Position numbers and translations under genes: made by a program
The notes under the pieces: model-generated
Told to the model about the DNA's origin: nothing
Database searches by the model: none
What the model saw: the letters and a program-made list of their open reading frames with translations, nothing else
Shown here: piece after piece, positions 26,311 to 34,683 of the stretch
Layout of the letters: every line of letters starts with the position of its first letter
How positions within the stretch are numbered: the stretch's first letter is position 1
DNA from: an uncultured Pseudokineococcus sp.
GTDB lineage: Bacteria; Actinomycetota; Actinomycetes; Actinomycetales; Quadrisphaeraceae
DNA length: 64,000 nt
Assembly (NCBI RefSeq): GCF_947495735.1
Contig: NZ_CANMAA010000009.1
Coordinates: 62,001 to 126,000, forward strand
Reading direction: 5' to 3'

Positions 26311-27441
26311 TCAGCCCGACGGCGGCGGGTCGGCGAGGAGGGAGAGCATGCGAGCGGCGGCCTCGGGCGAGAGGCGTCCGCGCGCGAGCGCCCGGCCCGC
26401 GGTGGCGCGCGCCAGGGCGCGGTGGGTGTCGGGCAGCTCCGCCGAGCCCGAGCGGGTCGCGTGCTCGGCGAGCGCCGCCCGGTGGGCCGCCAGGGTGCCG
26501 GCGTCGGCGCGCGCCACCGGGCCGGTGAGGGCGTCGTCGCCCGCGCGCAGCGCGCCGTCGAGGCTGGCCTGCAGCAGCGGCCCGAGCACCCGGCCCGGCT
26601 CGTCCACGCCCGCCGCGGCGAGCAGCTCGCGCGCCTGCGCGACCAGCGTCACGAGGTGGTTCGCGCCGTGCGAGAGCGCCGCGTGGTAGAGCGCGCGGTC
26701 GTCCTCGGCGACGACGACGGGGTCGCCGCCCATCTCGACGACCAGCGCCTGCGCCACGGGGAGCACCGGCCCCGGGGCGGTGACGGCGAAGCTGCAGTCC
26801 ACGAGGCGGGCCAGGTCCAGCGACGTGCCGGTGAAGGTCATCGCGGGGTGGACGGCCAGGGGGATGGCGCCCGCGGCCCGCGCCGGGGCGAGGACGTCGA
26901 CGCCGTAGCGCCCCGCCGTGTGCACGACCAGCTGGCCCGCCTGCCAGCCGCCCGTGGCCGCGATCCCGGCCACCAGGTCGGGCAGGGCGTCGTCCGGCAC
27001 CGCCAGCAGCACGAGCTCGGCGCGGCGCACCACCTCGGGCACCTCAAGCAGGGGCACGCCCGGCAGGAGCGCCTCGACCCGGTCGCGCGTCTGCTCCGAC
27101 ACCCCGCTCGCGCCGACGACGGCGTGCCCGGCGGAGCGCAGCGCCGCCCCCAGCACGGCGCCGACCCGGCCCCCGCCCACCACGCCCACGCCCAGCCGCC
27201 CGGGCCGCGACCGGGGATCGGGGCTCGGCGCCCCAGAGCTCCGCGCGACCGGGCTCGACGGAACCGAGCTCGAAGGGCCGGGGCTCGACGGGCCAGGGCT
27301 CGACAGGCCAGGGCTCGAGGGGCCAGGGCTCGAGGGGCCAGGGCTCGACGGGCCAGGGCTCGAGGGGCCGGAGCCCGCCGGGCGAGAGCCCGTCGGGTCG
27401 GGGCTCGCCGGGGGGCCGGGGCTCGGGACGGGCTCGGGCAC
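26311..27441 (-). CDS. Rossmann-like and DUF2520 domain protein
   Basis: 376 residues. The N-terminal 75 are a Ser/Pro/Gly tail made of a SSPGP repeat (15-bp DNA unit, seven copies). Then come a dinucleotide fold (GVGVVGGGRVGAVLGAAL), LVLLAVPDDALPDLV and the DUF2520 half with HPAMTFTG and ALYHAALSHGANHLVTLV. The family resembles ProC/6PGDH-like reductases and neighbours panC in many actinobacteria; a role in pantothenate supply (ketopantoate reduction) has been suggested but not shown here. GTG 27441 is preceded by CAGACT at 6 nt. The repeat tail is probably disordered. Confidence 0.88.
   Translation of the reverse strand: MPEPVPSPGPPASPDPTGSRPAGSGPSSPGPSSPGPSSPGPSSPGLSSPGPSSPGPSSSVPSSPVARSSGAPSPDPRSRPGRLGVGVVGGGRVGAVLGAALRSAGHAVVGASGVSEQTRDRVEALLPGVPLLEVPEVVRRAELVLLAVPDDALPDLVAGIAATGGWQAGQLVVHTAGRYGVDVLAPARAAGAIPLAVHPAMTFTGTSLDLARLVDCSFAVTAPGPVLPVAQALVVEMGGDPVVVAEDDRALYHAALSHGANHLVTLVAQARELLAAAGVDEPGRVLGPLLQASLDGALRAGDDALTGPVARADAGTLAAHRAALAEHATRSGSAELPDTHRALARATAGRALARGRLSPEAAARMLSLLADPPPSG
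27266..27370. repeat. In-frame 15-bp tandem repeat coding for Ser-Ser-Pro-Gly-Pro
   Basis: Seven units of GGGCTCGASGGGCCA type, each 15 bp, inside the N-terminal tail of the DUF2520 gene. The length being a multiple of 3 keeps the frame. Confidence 0.85.
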
Positions 27442-27532
27442 GGCGGGAGTCTGGCACGCGAGGACGCCCCGGCCCCGGCGCCCGCCCCGCCCGCGCCGGG
27501 CGCGCCCACCGGCTCGCGGCGACTCCGGCGCC

Positions 27533-27538
27533 TACTGT
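27533..27538 (+). promoter_or_regulatory. -10 element of leaderless methyltransferase promoter
   Basis: TACTGT, 6 nt before the GTG at 27545. Confidence 0.5.
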
Positions 27539-27544
27539 CGCGGC

Positions 27545-28276
27545 GTGGGCAGGCACGAGCGGGTGGCGGAGCTCGTGGGCGAGGACCTCGCCGGCCTGGA
27601 GGTCGCCGACCTCGGCTGCGGCCCCGGGCGCACCGTGCGAGCGCTGCTGGCCGCCGGCCCCCGCCGCGTCCACGCGCTCGACCGCACCTCGGACCTGGAC
27701 GACGACCTGCTGGCGGACGCGCGCGTGCGCAGCGGGCTGGCCGACCTCGACGAGGGCGTCCCGCTGGGGGACGCCGGTCTCGACGCCGCCGTGTCGCTGA
27801 ACGTCGTCGAGCACCTCGCGTCGCCGGCCCACCACCTCGCCGACTGCCACCGCGTGCTGCGTCCCGGGGGCCGCCTGGTGCTCGCCCACAGCGACTGGGA
27901 CACCGCGCTGTTCACCAGCTCCGACGACGCCCTGACGCGCGCGCTGGTGGACCGCTTCGTCGCCGCCGCCCACGGGCCGGCCCCGCGCTCGGACGGCTTC
28001 ATGGGCCGCAAGCTGCTCGCCCTGGCCGACGCCTCGGGCGCCGCCGGGGCGCCGTGGGCCGTGCGCGGGGTCCACGTGTGGGCCGACGGGCACCGCCGCT
28101 TCGACGACGGCTCGGTGGCGTGGAAGGTCGCCACCGCCGTCCTCGCGGCCGCCGCCGACGAGCCGGCCCTGGCCGCCCGGGCCGCCGGCTGGGTCGAGGA
28201 CCTGCGCGCGCTCGCCGAGGCCGGCCAGTTCCTCTTCGCCGTCACCGACGTCGCGGTCGTCCTCGAGCGGCGCTGA
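27545..28276 (+). CDS. Class I SAM-dependent methyltransferase
   Basis: 243 residues. LEVADLGCGPGRTVRALLAAG (motif I), VHALDRT, GLDAAVSLNVVEHLA and CHRVLRPGGRLVLAHSDWDTALF fit the UbiE/Methyltransf_11 group. Substrate not recognised. Divergent from the DUF2520 gene. The last 45 bp of the gene region are duplicated imperfectly 83 bp downstream. Confidence 0.85.
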   Translation: MGRHERVAELVGEDLAGLEVADLGCGPGRTVRALLAAGPRRVHALDRTSDLDDDLLADARVRSGLADLDEGVPLGDAGLDAAVSLNVVEHLASPAHHLADCHRVLRPGGRLVLAHSDWDTALFTSSDDALTRALVDRFVAAAHGPAPRSDGFMGRKLLALADASGAAGAPWAVRGVHVWADGHRRFDDGSVAWKVATAVLAAAADEPALAARAAGWVEDLRALAEAGQFLFAVTDVAVVLERR

Positions 28277-28370
28277 GGCGCTCGGGGCCCCAGGACAGCG
28301 CTCCCCCGCACCTCCGCGCTGCCGGCACCGACGTCGCGGCCGTCCCCGAGCGGCCCCGAGGCGCCCGGGG
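28243..28370. repeat. Imperfect 45-bp direct duplication of a gene end
   Basis: 28243-28287 (the last residues and stop of the methyltransferase gene) and 28326-28370 match at 40 of 45 positions. The stop codon TGA of the first copy reads CGA in the second. Confidence 0.7.
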
Positions 28371-28396
28371 ACGGGGACGAGGACGAGGACGAGGAC

Positions 28397-28885
28397 CTAC
28401 ACCTTCGCGCTGCCGTCGCCGTCGTCGTCCTCCTCGTGGGCGGGCCGGCGGCCGGAGCGCCCGAGGACCAGCTGCTCGAGGCGGTCCAGGCACTCCTTCT
28501 GCCGCGGCGCGAGGAGCAGGGCGCGCAGCGGGGCCGGGACCAGCAGCATCACCCCGGTGATGACGTCCTCCCACATGACCAGGCGCGTCCCCCCGTCCAC
28601 CTCCTCGAGGCGGATGTCGATGCGGGCCTGCCCCCAGGGCCAGCCGCGGGCGGTGAGCACCAGCCGGTCGGGCAGCTCCGAGCGCAGGACGGTGGTGTGG
28701 TCGTCGAGGTGGAACGGCCACGGGCCGGTGGAGTGGTGCAGGCGCTGGCCCTCCTGCGGCCAGTCCTCCTCGACCGCGCGGATGCGCGTGGCCCCGACGA
28801 CCCACAGGCCGTAGAGCCAGCCGTCGGAGAGGACGGCGGCGACGTCCTCGGGCGGGCAGGCGAAGGTGCGCTCCACGGTGGTCAC
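28397..28885 (-). CDS. SRPBCC family protein (START-like fold)
   Basis: 162 residues. It begins TTVERTFACPPEDVAAVLSDGWLYGLWVVGATRIRAVEEDWP, then strands ending LHHSTGPWPFHLDDHTTVL, a layout typical of the polyketide-cyclase/SRPBCC lipid-binding fold. The C-terminal tail is acidic. Ligand unknown. The GTG at 28885 overlaps the stop of the PH-domain gene (GTGA) and has GGGAGGA upstream, so it is the third gene of that operon. Confidence 0.8.
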   Translation of the reverse strand: MTTVERTFACPPEDVAAVLSDGWLYGLWVVGATRIRAVEEDWPQEGQRLHHSTGPWPFHLDDHTTVLRSELPDRLVLTARGWPWGQARIDIRLEEVDGGTRLVMWEDVITGVMLLVPAPLRALLLAPRQKECLDRLEQLVLGRSGRRPAHEEDDDGDGSAKV

Positions 28886-30672
28886 GGCGCATCCTCCCGC
28901 CACCGGGGCTCCTCCCGCGAGACCGGCGGCGAGACGTCCTCCTCCCGGGTGGTCGTGGGCTCCCCCGCGACCACCCGTGCGGCGGGCGCGCCCGCCGCGG
29001 GACCCCCCGCGGTGCCGCCCGGCTCGTGGGCGCCCGTCGCGGCGGCGGGGTCCTGCACCGCGCTCCGGGCGAGCGAGGTCATCCACAGCTCCGGTCCGGC
29101 GCTGCGGCGCGCCGCGCGCGCCCGCGCGGCCTGCTCGGCCAGCAGGTCGGCGGCGTCCGCCGCCGCGAGGTGCTCCGCGCGGGGGGTCACCGGGCCCGGG
29201 GTGGTGTGCGCCACGACCGTGGCGAGCCCCAGCCGCCGCTGCAGCGGCCCCTGCTCCAGCCCGAGGCTCTGCGTGCGCTCGTGCGGGACGACGTCGAGCT
29301 GGCGCACCAGGCGGCCGCGCCGGGCCAGCAGGGCCGTGCCCGTGACGCGGTAGCCGAGGCGGCGCCAGGCCACCGGGTCGAGCCAGCGCGCCGACCGCGG
29401 CGCGTCGACCCAGCCGTGCTCGCGCCCGGTGCCGGCCAGCCCGGCGGCCAAGACGCCCGCGGGGTCCTCGCACCCGGGGTCGGGCAGCAGGAGGGAGAGG
29501 ACCTCGACGGCCTCCGCGCGGGTGCCCACGGGCAGCAGCACGGTCTCCTTGCCGGCGTCGTCGCTGCCGCCGCCCGCGTAGCCGGCGACGTCCATCTGCA
29601 TGGACCACCAGTCCGGCCCGCGCCACAGCAGCGGCTGCCGCAGCCGCACCGCCTGCACGCGACCGGGCGGCACGGTCTGGGCGCGCGTCTCGGTGAGCCC
29701 GTGGCGCAGGCGGAGCCCGTCCGCCGACGCCGCGATGCGGAACCCGAAGCCCCGCGCGAAGGCGCCCCAGACGCCCGCCACCACGCCGAAGAGGCCCGGC
29801 ACGAGCGCCAGGGCGATGCCGGGCTCCCCGGTGACGACCACGACGACGACGAGGGCCACGACGACCACCAGGCCGACGACGGGCCACGCCGAGCGCGCCA
29901 TGCTCAGCAGCAGCCGGTCCACCGGCACCTGGAGCACCTCGCGCTCGGGCGCCTCGGGGGCCTCGCCCGCCTCGTCGACGCCCACGCCCGCGGCCCGGGC
30001 CAGCAGGGTCCGGCGCAGGCGCTGGGCCTCGCCCGAGCGCAGGTAGGCCAGCGAGACGTCCGAGCCGGACCCGCCGGCCACCTCGAGCTTGAGCTCGGAC
30101 AGACCCGTGAGCCGGGCCACGAGCGGCTGGACGACGTCGACGGCCTGCAGCCGGTCCAGGCGGACCCGCCGGTGCTGGCGGTTGAGGACGCCGGTGCGCA
30201 GCTCCACGACCTCCTCCCCCACCCGGTAGCGCGTGACGCGCCACGACACGTAGGCCCACGCGGCCACCACGAGCACGCCACCGCCGATGAGGCCCAGCGA
30301 CACCAGGAGCTGGACGCGGCCGAGGGGCCCCGCGCCGGCGTCGGCGCCACCGGGCCCCTCCCCCGCGACGAAGCTCTCGCCGCGCTGCTGCACCACGAAG
30401 AACAGGAGCACCGCGAGGGCGGCCCAGCCGCGCACGAGCGGGGTCACGGGGTGCATCCGCTGCCACGTGCCGTCCGCCTCCGGCGCCGGCTCCGGCTCGG
30501 CTCCCGGCTCCGGCTCGGCTCCCGGCTCCGGCTCGGCTCCCGGCTCCGGGACGCGGGGACCAGCGGCCCCGTCGAGGGGCTGCCGACCCCCCGGCTCCGC
30601 GGGACGGGTCGTGGGGGCGGCCGGCTCGTGCGAGCGCGCCGGCTCGGCGGGGTCGCCCGGGTCGGCGCTCAC
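28882..30672 (-). CDS. PH domain (bPH2) membrane protein, large
   Basis: 596 residues. An acidic N-terminal tail with a PEPGAE repeat (18-bp DNA unit, three copies) precedes two TM segments (GWAALAVLLFFVVQQ and LLVSLGLIGGGVLVVAAWAYV), the first bPH2 domain (YRVGEEVVELRTGVLNRQHRRVRLDRLQAVDVVQP), two further TM segments (WPVVGLVVVVALVVVVVV and IALALVPGLFGVVAGVW) and more bPH2-like repeats (FRIAASADGLRLRHGLTETRAQTVPPGRVQAV and YRVTGTALLARRGRLVRQLDVVPHERTQSL). This resembles YdbT-type proteins of unknown role, some tied to membrane stress. GTG 30672 overlaps the stop of the smaller partner. Confidence 0.85.
   Translation of the reverse strand: MSADPGDPAEPARSHEPAAPTTRPAEPGGRQPLDGAAGPRVPEPGAEPEPGAEPEPGAEPEPAPEADGTWQRMHPVTPLVRGWAALAVLLFFVVQQRGESFVAGEGPGGADAGAGPLGRVQLLVSLGLIGGGVLVVAAWAYVSWRVTRYRVGEEVVELRTGVLNRQHRRVRLDRLQAVDVVQPLVARLTGLSELKLEVAGGSGSDVSLAYLRSGEAQRLRRTLLARAAGVGVDEAGEAPEAPEREVLQVPVDRLLLSMARSAWPVVGLVVVVALVVVVVVTGEPGIALALVPGLFGVVAGVWGAFARGFGFRIAASADGLRLRHGLTETRAQTVPPGRVQAVRLRQPLLWRGPDWWSMQMDVAGYAGGGSDDAGKETVLLPVGTRAEAVEVLSLLLPDPGCEDPAGVLAAGLAGTGREHGWVDAPRSARWLDPVAWRRLGYRVTGTALLARRGRLVRQLDVVPHERTQSLGLEQGPLQRRLGLATVVAHTTPGPVTPRAEHLAAADAADLLAEQAARARAARRSAGPELWMTSLARSAVQDPAAATGAHEPGGTAGGPAAGAPAARVVAGEPTTTREEDVSPPVSREEPRWREDAP
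30488..30541. repeat. In-frame 18-bp repeat, three copies, in the large PH-domain gene
   Basis: GGCTCCGGCTCGGCTCCC three times plus a partial fourth copy to 30549; codes for the Pro-Glu-Pro-Gly-Ala-Glu tail. Confidence 0.8.
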
Positions 30673-31169
30673 AGGCCCGCCAGCCGCGCCTCGCCGCGGG
30701 AGGCCAGGCGGTCGCGCAGCCGCTCGGCGTCGGCGGGCGGCAGGCCCGGGATGGTCGCGTCGGTCCCGGCCGAGGCGGTGTGGAGCTGGACCGTCGCGAT
30801 GCCGAAGCGGCGGTCCACCGGCCCCGCGGAGACGTCCACGTACTGCATCCGCCCGTAGGGGACGACGACGAGCGTCCGGAAGAGCAGGCCCTCGCGCACC
30901 AGCAGGTCGTCCTCGCGCTCGGCGTACCCGATGGCCGCGACCTGGCGCCCGATCAGCACCTGCGCCACGACGAGCATGACGCCGAAGGGCAGCCACAGCA
31001 GCAGGATCCACGTCCGGTCCAGCACGAGCGCCAGCACCACCGCCGGCACGAGCATCACGAGGTGGCCGACGGCGCTGCCGATGCGGCGCACCGTCGCCAG
31101 CCGCGGGGACACCCGCGTCCACTCCACGCCCTGCGGGTCGAAGACCCCGTCGTCCGCCCTGGCCGCCAT
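30669..31169 (-). CDS. PH domain (bPH2) membrane protein, small
   Basis: 166 residues with two TM segments (GHLVMLVPAVVLALVL and WILLLWLPFGVMLVVAQ) and one bPH2 domain (YAEREDDLLVREGLLFRTLVVVPYGRMQYVDVSAGPVDRRFGIATVQLHTAS). YdbS-like partner of the following larger protein; the pair commonly lies between fol genes and the DUF2520/panC cluster in actinobacteria. ATG 31169 begins the operon PH-small, PH-large, SRPBCC, with GTGA overlaps between each pair. Confidence 0.87.
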   Translation of the reverse strand: MAARADDGVFDPQGVEWTRVSPRLATVRRIGSAVGHLVMLVPAVVLALVLDRTWILLLWLPFGVMLVVAQVLIGRQVAAIGYAEREDDLLVREGLLFRTLVVVPYGRMQYVDVSAGPVDRRFGIATVQLHTASAGTDATIPGLPPADAERLRDRLASRGEARLAGL

Positions 31170-31276
31170 GCCCACCCTCGTCCGTCCCGGTCGTGTCCTG
31201 CGGTGCCCGCGTCGACCTCCCGCGGGGTCGAGCCCCCGCAGGAGCGGGCCGCCCGCCGCGGTGCGAGGGTGGCACG

Positions 31277-31966
31277 GTGACGAGCGCGAGCACCGGCAGC
31301 CCCGCGGCCGCGGGGCAGACCCCCGCATCCTCCCGCCTGGTGTTGCTCGACTGGCGCCGACGCGTCGAGCGGCTCTACGCCGAGGTCCGCGCCGCCGCGC
31401 AGGAGGACCCCGCGGCGGCCCACGCGCACTGGCGCGCGGGGCGCGAGGGGCTGCTGGCGCGGCACCCGGCCTCCCCGCTGCTGCCCGAGCACCGCGAGGG
31501 CTTCGCCGGGCTGCCGGTGGCGCCCTACGACGCCGCGCACCGCCACGAGGTCGAGGTCGAGCCCTGGACCGGGGGCCCGGACGCACCGGGCGGCCGCTTC
31601 TCCTACCGCACCGGCACCGACGGCGTGGTCGAGTTCGAGCGGGCGGGCACGGCGGACCTGCCCGGCGTCGGGTCCCTCGCGCTGTGGTGGCTCGTCGGCT
31701 ACGGCGGCGGCCTGTTCGTCCCGCTGCGCGACGGCGCCTCCGGCCGCTGGAGCTACGGCGGCGGCCGCTACGTCCTCGACACGGTCAAGGGGGCCGACCT
31801 GGGCGCGGCGAGCGACGGGCGGCTCGTGCTCGACCTCAACTTCGCCTACCCGCCCTCGTGCGCCTACGACCCGGCGTGGGCCTGCCCGCTGCCGCCGGCG
31901 GACAACCGCGTCGAGGCCCCCCTGGAGGTCGGCGAGGCCCACGCCGGCCCCTGGGCCGAGCACTGA
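31277..31966 (+). CDS. DUF1684 domain protein
   Basis: 229 residues. LLDWRRRVERLYAEVRAA..., WRAGREGLLARHPASPLLPEHREGF and the C-terminal LDLNFAYPPSCAYDPAWACPLPPADNRVEAPLEVGE are DUF1684 hallmarks. No biochemical role is known. The GTG at 31277 has GAGGGT 6 nt upstream (variant -10). Convergent with the betaine-binding protein gene, separated by a very strong hairpin. Confidence 0.88.
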   Translation: MTSASTGSPAAAGQTPASSRLVLLDWRRRVERLYAEVRAAAQEDPAAAHAHWRAGREGLLARHPASPLLPEHREGFAGLPVAPYDAAHRHEVEVEPWTGGPDAPGGRFSYRTGTDGVVEFERAGTADLPGVGSLALWWLVGYGGGLFVPLRDGASGRWSYGGGRYVLDTVKGADLGAASDGRLVLDLNFAYPPSCAYDPAWACPLPPADNRVEAPLEVGEAHAGPWAEH

Positions 31967-32022
31967 CACCCGCCCCTGCTGCGCGCCGCCGAGCGCACGA
32001 CAGGGGGTGCACGACGGGTGCG

Positions 32023-32065
32023 GACGCCGAGAGCCCCCGCGCGGTGCGCGGGGGCTCTCGGCGTC
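32023..32065. terminator. Very strong bidirectional terminator
   Basis: A 20-bp perfect stem (arms 32023-32042 and 32046-32065) with a GGT loop, between convergent DUF1684 and betaine-binding protein genes. Confidence 0.8.
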
Positions 32066-32075
32066 GGAGCGGGTG

Positions 32076-33035
32076 TCAGCCCTCGATGAGGCCCTGCTCG
32101 ACGAGGTAGTCGCGGGCGACGTCCTCGGGCAGCAGGCGCTGCTCGTCCACCTGCAGGTTCAGCTGCGTCAGGTCCTCCGTGGTGAGCACGGGGGCGAGCG
32201 CGTTCAGCGCCTCGGCGACGCCCGGGTCGCCGGCGGTCTCCTCGTTGACGACGGGCACCAGGTTGTCCGCGGCCTGCAGCCCCTGGTCGTCCTCGAGGAT
32301 GACCAGCCCGAGGCCCTCGAGCGTGCCGTCGGTCGTCCCGGTGAGGCCCAGCTGGGCGCTGCCGTCGACCACCTTCTGCTTGCCGGTGATGCTGGCGAAG
32401 GAGTCGCCCGTGACGCCGGCGACGTCGAGGCCGTAGGTCTCCTCGAGCCCGGGGGCGCAGAAGGGCCGGTCCAGGCACTCGTCGCCCGCGGCGATGGTGA
32501 CGGGCTGCCCCAGCTCGCCGAGGTCGGTGAGGGTCTCGAGGCCGTTCTCCTCGGCGAACGCCTGCGTCACGTAGAAGCCGTTGGTGTCCGCGGCCTCGGC
32601 GGGCTCGAGGAACGCGAGCCCCTGCTCCTCGAGCAGCGGCTGCCCCGCCTCGATCGTCGCGTCGACGTCGCTGCTGGTGATCTCCTCGGCGTCCGGGCCG
32701 TTGGCCTGGCGGTTGAGGTACTGCACGAACGTGGCCGCGTACTCCGGCACGACGTCCATCTCGCCGCTGACGAGCGCCGGCGCGTAGATCTCGCGCTGCT
32801 CGGCGGTCTGCGTGTCGACGGTGTAGCCGGCCTCCTCGAGCAGGAGGGCGTACATGCTCTGCATCACCGACATCTCGGTGAACTGCGCGCCACCGACGGT
32901 GAGCGAGCCACCGCCGCCGCCGCCCGCGGTCGCGCCCGGGTCGGCCTCCTCGAAGGCGTCGCCGCCGCCGCCGCAGGCGGTCAGGAGCAGGGAGCCGGCC
33001 AGCAGGCCGGGCAGGAGGAGCTTCTGGGTGCGCAC
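32076..33035 (-). CDS. Glycine betaine/choline-type ABC substrate-binding lipoprotein (OpuAC-like)
   Basis: 319 residues. The signal peptide ends with lipobox LLLTACGG; the mature protein is OpuAC-family: SLTVGGAQFTEMSVMQSMYALLLEEAGYTV, MDVVPEYAATFVQYLNRQ, TIAAGDECLDRPFCAPGLEETYGL and VAEALNALAPVLTTEDLTQLNLQVDEQ. It captures a quaternary-amine osmolyte outside the cell. GTG 33035 gives the normal signal peptide. It follows the permeases after two hairpins (33061-33105), so it may also be expressed separately. Confidence 0.88.
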   Translation of the reverse strand: MRTQKLLLPGLLAGSLLLTACGGGGDAFEEADPGATAGGGGGGSLTVGGAQFTEMSVMQSMYALLLEEAGYTVDTQTAEQREIYAPALVSGEMDVVPEYAATFVQYLNRQANGPDAEEITSSDVDATIEAGQPLLEEQGLAFLEPAEAADTNGFYVTQAFAEENGLETLTDLGELGQPVTIAAGDECLDRPFCAPGLEETYGLDVAGVTGDSFASITGKQKVVDGSAQLGLTGTTDGTLEGLGLVILEDDQGLQAADNLVPVVNEETAGDPGVAEALNALAPVLTTEDLTQLNLQVDEQRLLPEDVARDYLVEQGLIEG

Positions 33036-33060
33036 TCGGGGGTCTCGCCTTCTGTGTCCC

Positions 33061-33105
33061 GCGGCCACGGGGCCGCGCGTGTCCGGCGCGGGCCTTCGGG
33101 CCCGC
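33061..33105 (-). terminator. Two hairpins between permease and binding-protein genes
   Basis: GCGGCC-ACGG-GGCCGC (33061-33076) and GCGGGCC-TTCG-GGCCCGC (33088-33105). The UUCG tetraloop makes the second very stable. They probably tune or end transcription from the upstream permeases. Confidence 0.5.
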
Positions 33106-33196
33106 ACGAGCAGCCAGTGAACCCGACGCCCGAGGCGGCGTCGCGCGGGGAGCGGCCCGCTCCCGTCACGATCGCGTCACGCCGGGAGGCGCCGCG

Positions 33197-33949
33197 TCAC
33201 CGAGCGGCCTGGGCCGCCCCCTGGGCCGACGTGCCGGCTCCCTCGCCGGCGGAGCGCCCGGGCACGGGGTCCTCGGGGGCGTCGTCGCCGCCGCGCCGCG
33301 ACCGGCGGCCGGACCGGCGCTCCACGGCGCCCAGCCCGACCTCCGTGGCCAGCGCCAGCAGGGCCACGAGACCCGCGCCGGCGATGACCAGCCGGGTGTC
33401 CTGGCTGACGAAGCCCGTGTTGATCACGCGGCCGAGCGCGCCGCCTCCGACCAGGCCCACCACCGTCGTCGTCGCCACCACCTGCACCGCCGCGAGCCGC
33501 AGGCCGCTGAGCAGGAGCGGCATCGCCATGGGCAGCTCGACGCGCCAGAGCAGCTGCCAGCCGCTCATCCCCAGCCCCCGCCCGGCGTCCACGGCCGCGG
33601 GGTCGGCCTCGCGGACGCCCGTCCAGGTGTTCGTCAGCAGCGGGGGGATGGTGAAGAGCGCCAGCGCGACGGTGAAGCTCGGCACGTTGGCGCCGAAGGG
33701 GGCGGGCATGAGGACGAGGAGGACCAGGAGGGCGTAGGTCGGCACGGCGCGCCCGATCCCGCCGATGTTGAGGGCGACGAACCCGCCGCGGCCCACGTGG
33801 CCGAGCCAGAGCCCCACGGGGATCGCGACGACCGCGGCCACGAGGAGGGCGAGCGCGCTGATCCCCACGTGCTCGACGAGGCGGTCGACCAGGCCGTCCT
33901 CCCGCGTCCAGGTGGCCGGGTCCAGCAGGTACTCCAGGACGCCGCTCAC
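33197..33949 (-). CDS. Osmolyte ABC transporter permease (OpuAB/ProW-like), second
   Basis: 250 residues. LVDRLVEHVGISALALLVAAVVAIPVGLWLGH, GRAVPTYALLVLLV, TWTGVREADPAAVDAGRGLGMSGWQLLWRVELPMAMPLLLSGLRLAAVQVVAT is the binding-protein-dependent permease signature, with the EAA loop. The C-terminus is a charged tail. GTG 33949 overlaps the stop of the first permease (GTGA). Together they form the membrane channel. Confidence 0.9.
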   Translation of the reverse strand: MSGVLEYLLDPATWTREDGLVDRLVEHVGISALALLVAAVVAIPVGLWLGHVGRGGFVALNIGGIGRAVPTYALLVLLVLMPAPFGANVPSFTVALALFTIPPLLTNTWTGVREADPAAVDAGRGLGMSGWQLLWRVELPMAMPLLLSGLRLAAVQVVATTTVVGLVGGGALGRVINTGFVSQDTRLVIAGAGLVALLALATEVGLGAVERRSGRRSRRGGDDAPEDPVPGRSAGEGAGTSAQGAAQAAR

Positions 33950-34659
33950 GCCGCGACCCCCCTGCGCCACGGGGTCAGCCATCGCCGCAGCCCGACCAGC
34001 AGGAGGTCCACGAGGACGGCGAGCACCACGCACAGCACGGTCGCCGTCAGCACCTCGGCCTTGAAGTAGCTGGTGAGCCCCTGGTTGACGAGGTTGCCCA
34101 GCCCGCCGGAGTCGAAGAGGAAGCCGATCGTCGTGAGCGCGACCGTCGAGACGGCGGCGATGCGCAGCCCGGCGAAGGCCGTGGGCAGCGCGAGCGGCAG
34201 CTGCACCTCGCGGAGCAGCCGCCAGCGGCCGTAGCCCATGCCGACGGCCGCGTCGACGGCCTCCCCGGGGACGGCGTCGAGGCCGGCCACGAGGCCCCGC
34301 ACGAGCACCGTCAGGGAGTAGAGGACGAGCGCGACCACCACCGTCCGGGCGCTGAACCCGATCACCGGCAGGAGCAGGGAGAACATCGCCAGCGAGGGGA
34401 TCGTGTAGACGACGGTCGAGGCCCCCAGCACGAACCCGCGCACCCACGCCGTGCGGTGCGCGAGCACCGCGAGCGGCAGGGCCAGGAGCACGCTCACCGC
34501 GAGCGTCACGAGCAGGATCGCCACGTGCTGCTGCAGGGCCGCGAGGATCTGCTCCGAGCGCGTCGTCACGTACAGCGGGCAGACCCACTCGTTGCGCAGC
34601 AGGCAGTTGTCCGCGACGCTCCCCGCGTGCAGAACCGAGCCAGCAGCCACGTCGATCAC
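33946..34659 (-). CDS. Osmolyte ABC transporter permease, first
   Basis: 237 residues. EQILAALQQHVAILLVTLAVSVLLALPLAVLA, TIPSLAMFSLLLPVIG and the EAA-type loop DAVPGEAVDAAVGMGYGRWRLLREVQLPLALPTAFAGLRIAAVSTVAL match ProW-type permeases. I use GTG 34659: TAGCGT lies 7 nt upstream, and the starts of this gene and the divergent ATPase gene are only 24 bp apart. A frame running to 36642 is mostly antisense to other genes. Confidence 0.88.
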   Translation of the reverse strand: MIDVAAGSVLHAGSVADNCLLRNEWVCPLYVTTRSEQILAALQQHVAILLVTLAVSVLLALPLAVLAHRTAWVRGFVLGASTVVYTIPSLAMFSLLLPVIGFSARTVVVALVLYSLTVLVRGLVAGLDAVPGEAVDAAVGMGYGRWRLLREVQLPLALPTAFAGLRIAAVSTVALTTIGFLFDSGGLGNLVNQGLTSYFKAEVLTATVLCVVLAVLVDLLLVGLRRWLTPWRRGVAA

Positions 34660-34666
34660 CGCGGAG

Positions 34667-34672
34667 ACGCTA
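34667..34672 (-). promoter_or_regulatory. -10 element of leaderless permease promoter
   Basis: TAGCGT on the minus strand, 7 nt before GTG 34659, inside the 24-bp gap to the divergent ATPase gene. Confidence 0.5.
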
Positions 34673-34683
34673 GTGGAGACGCC

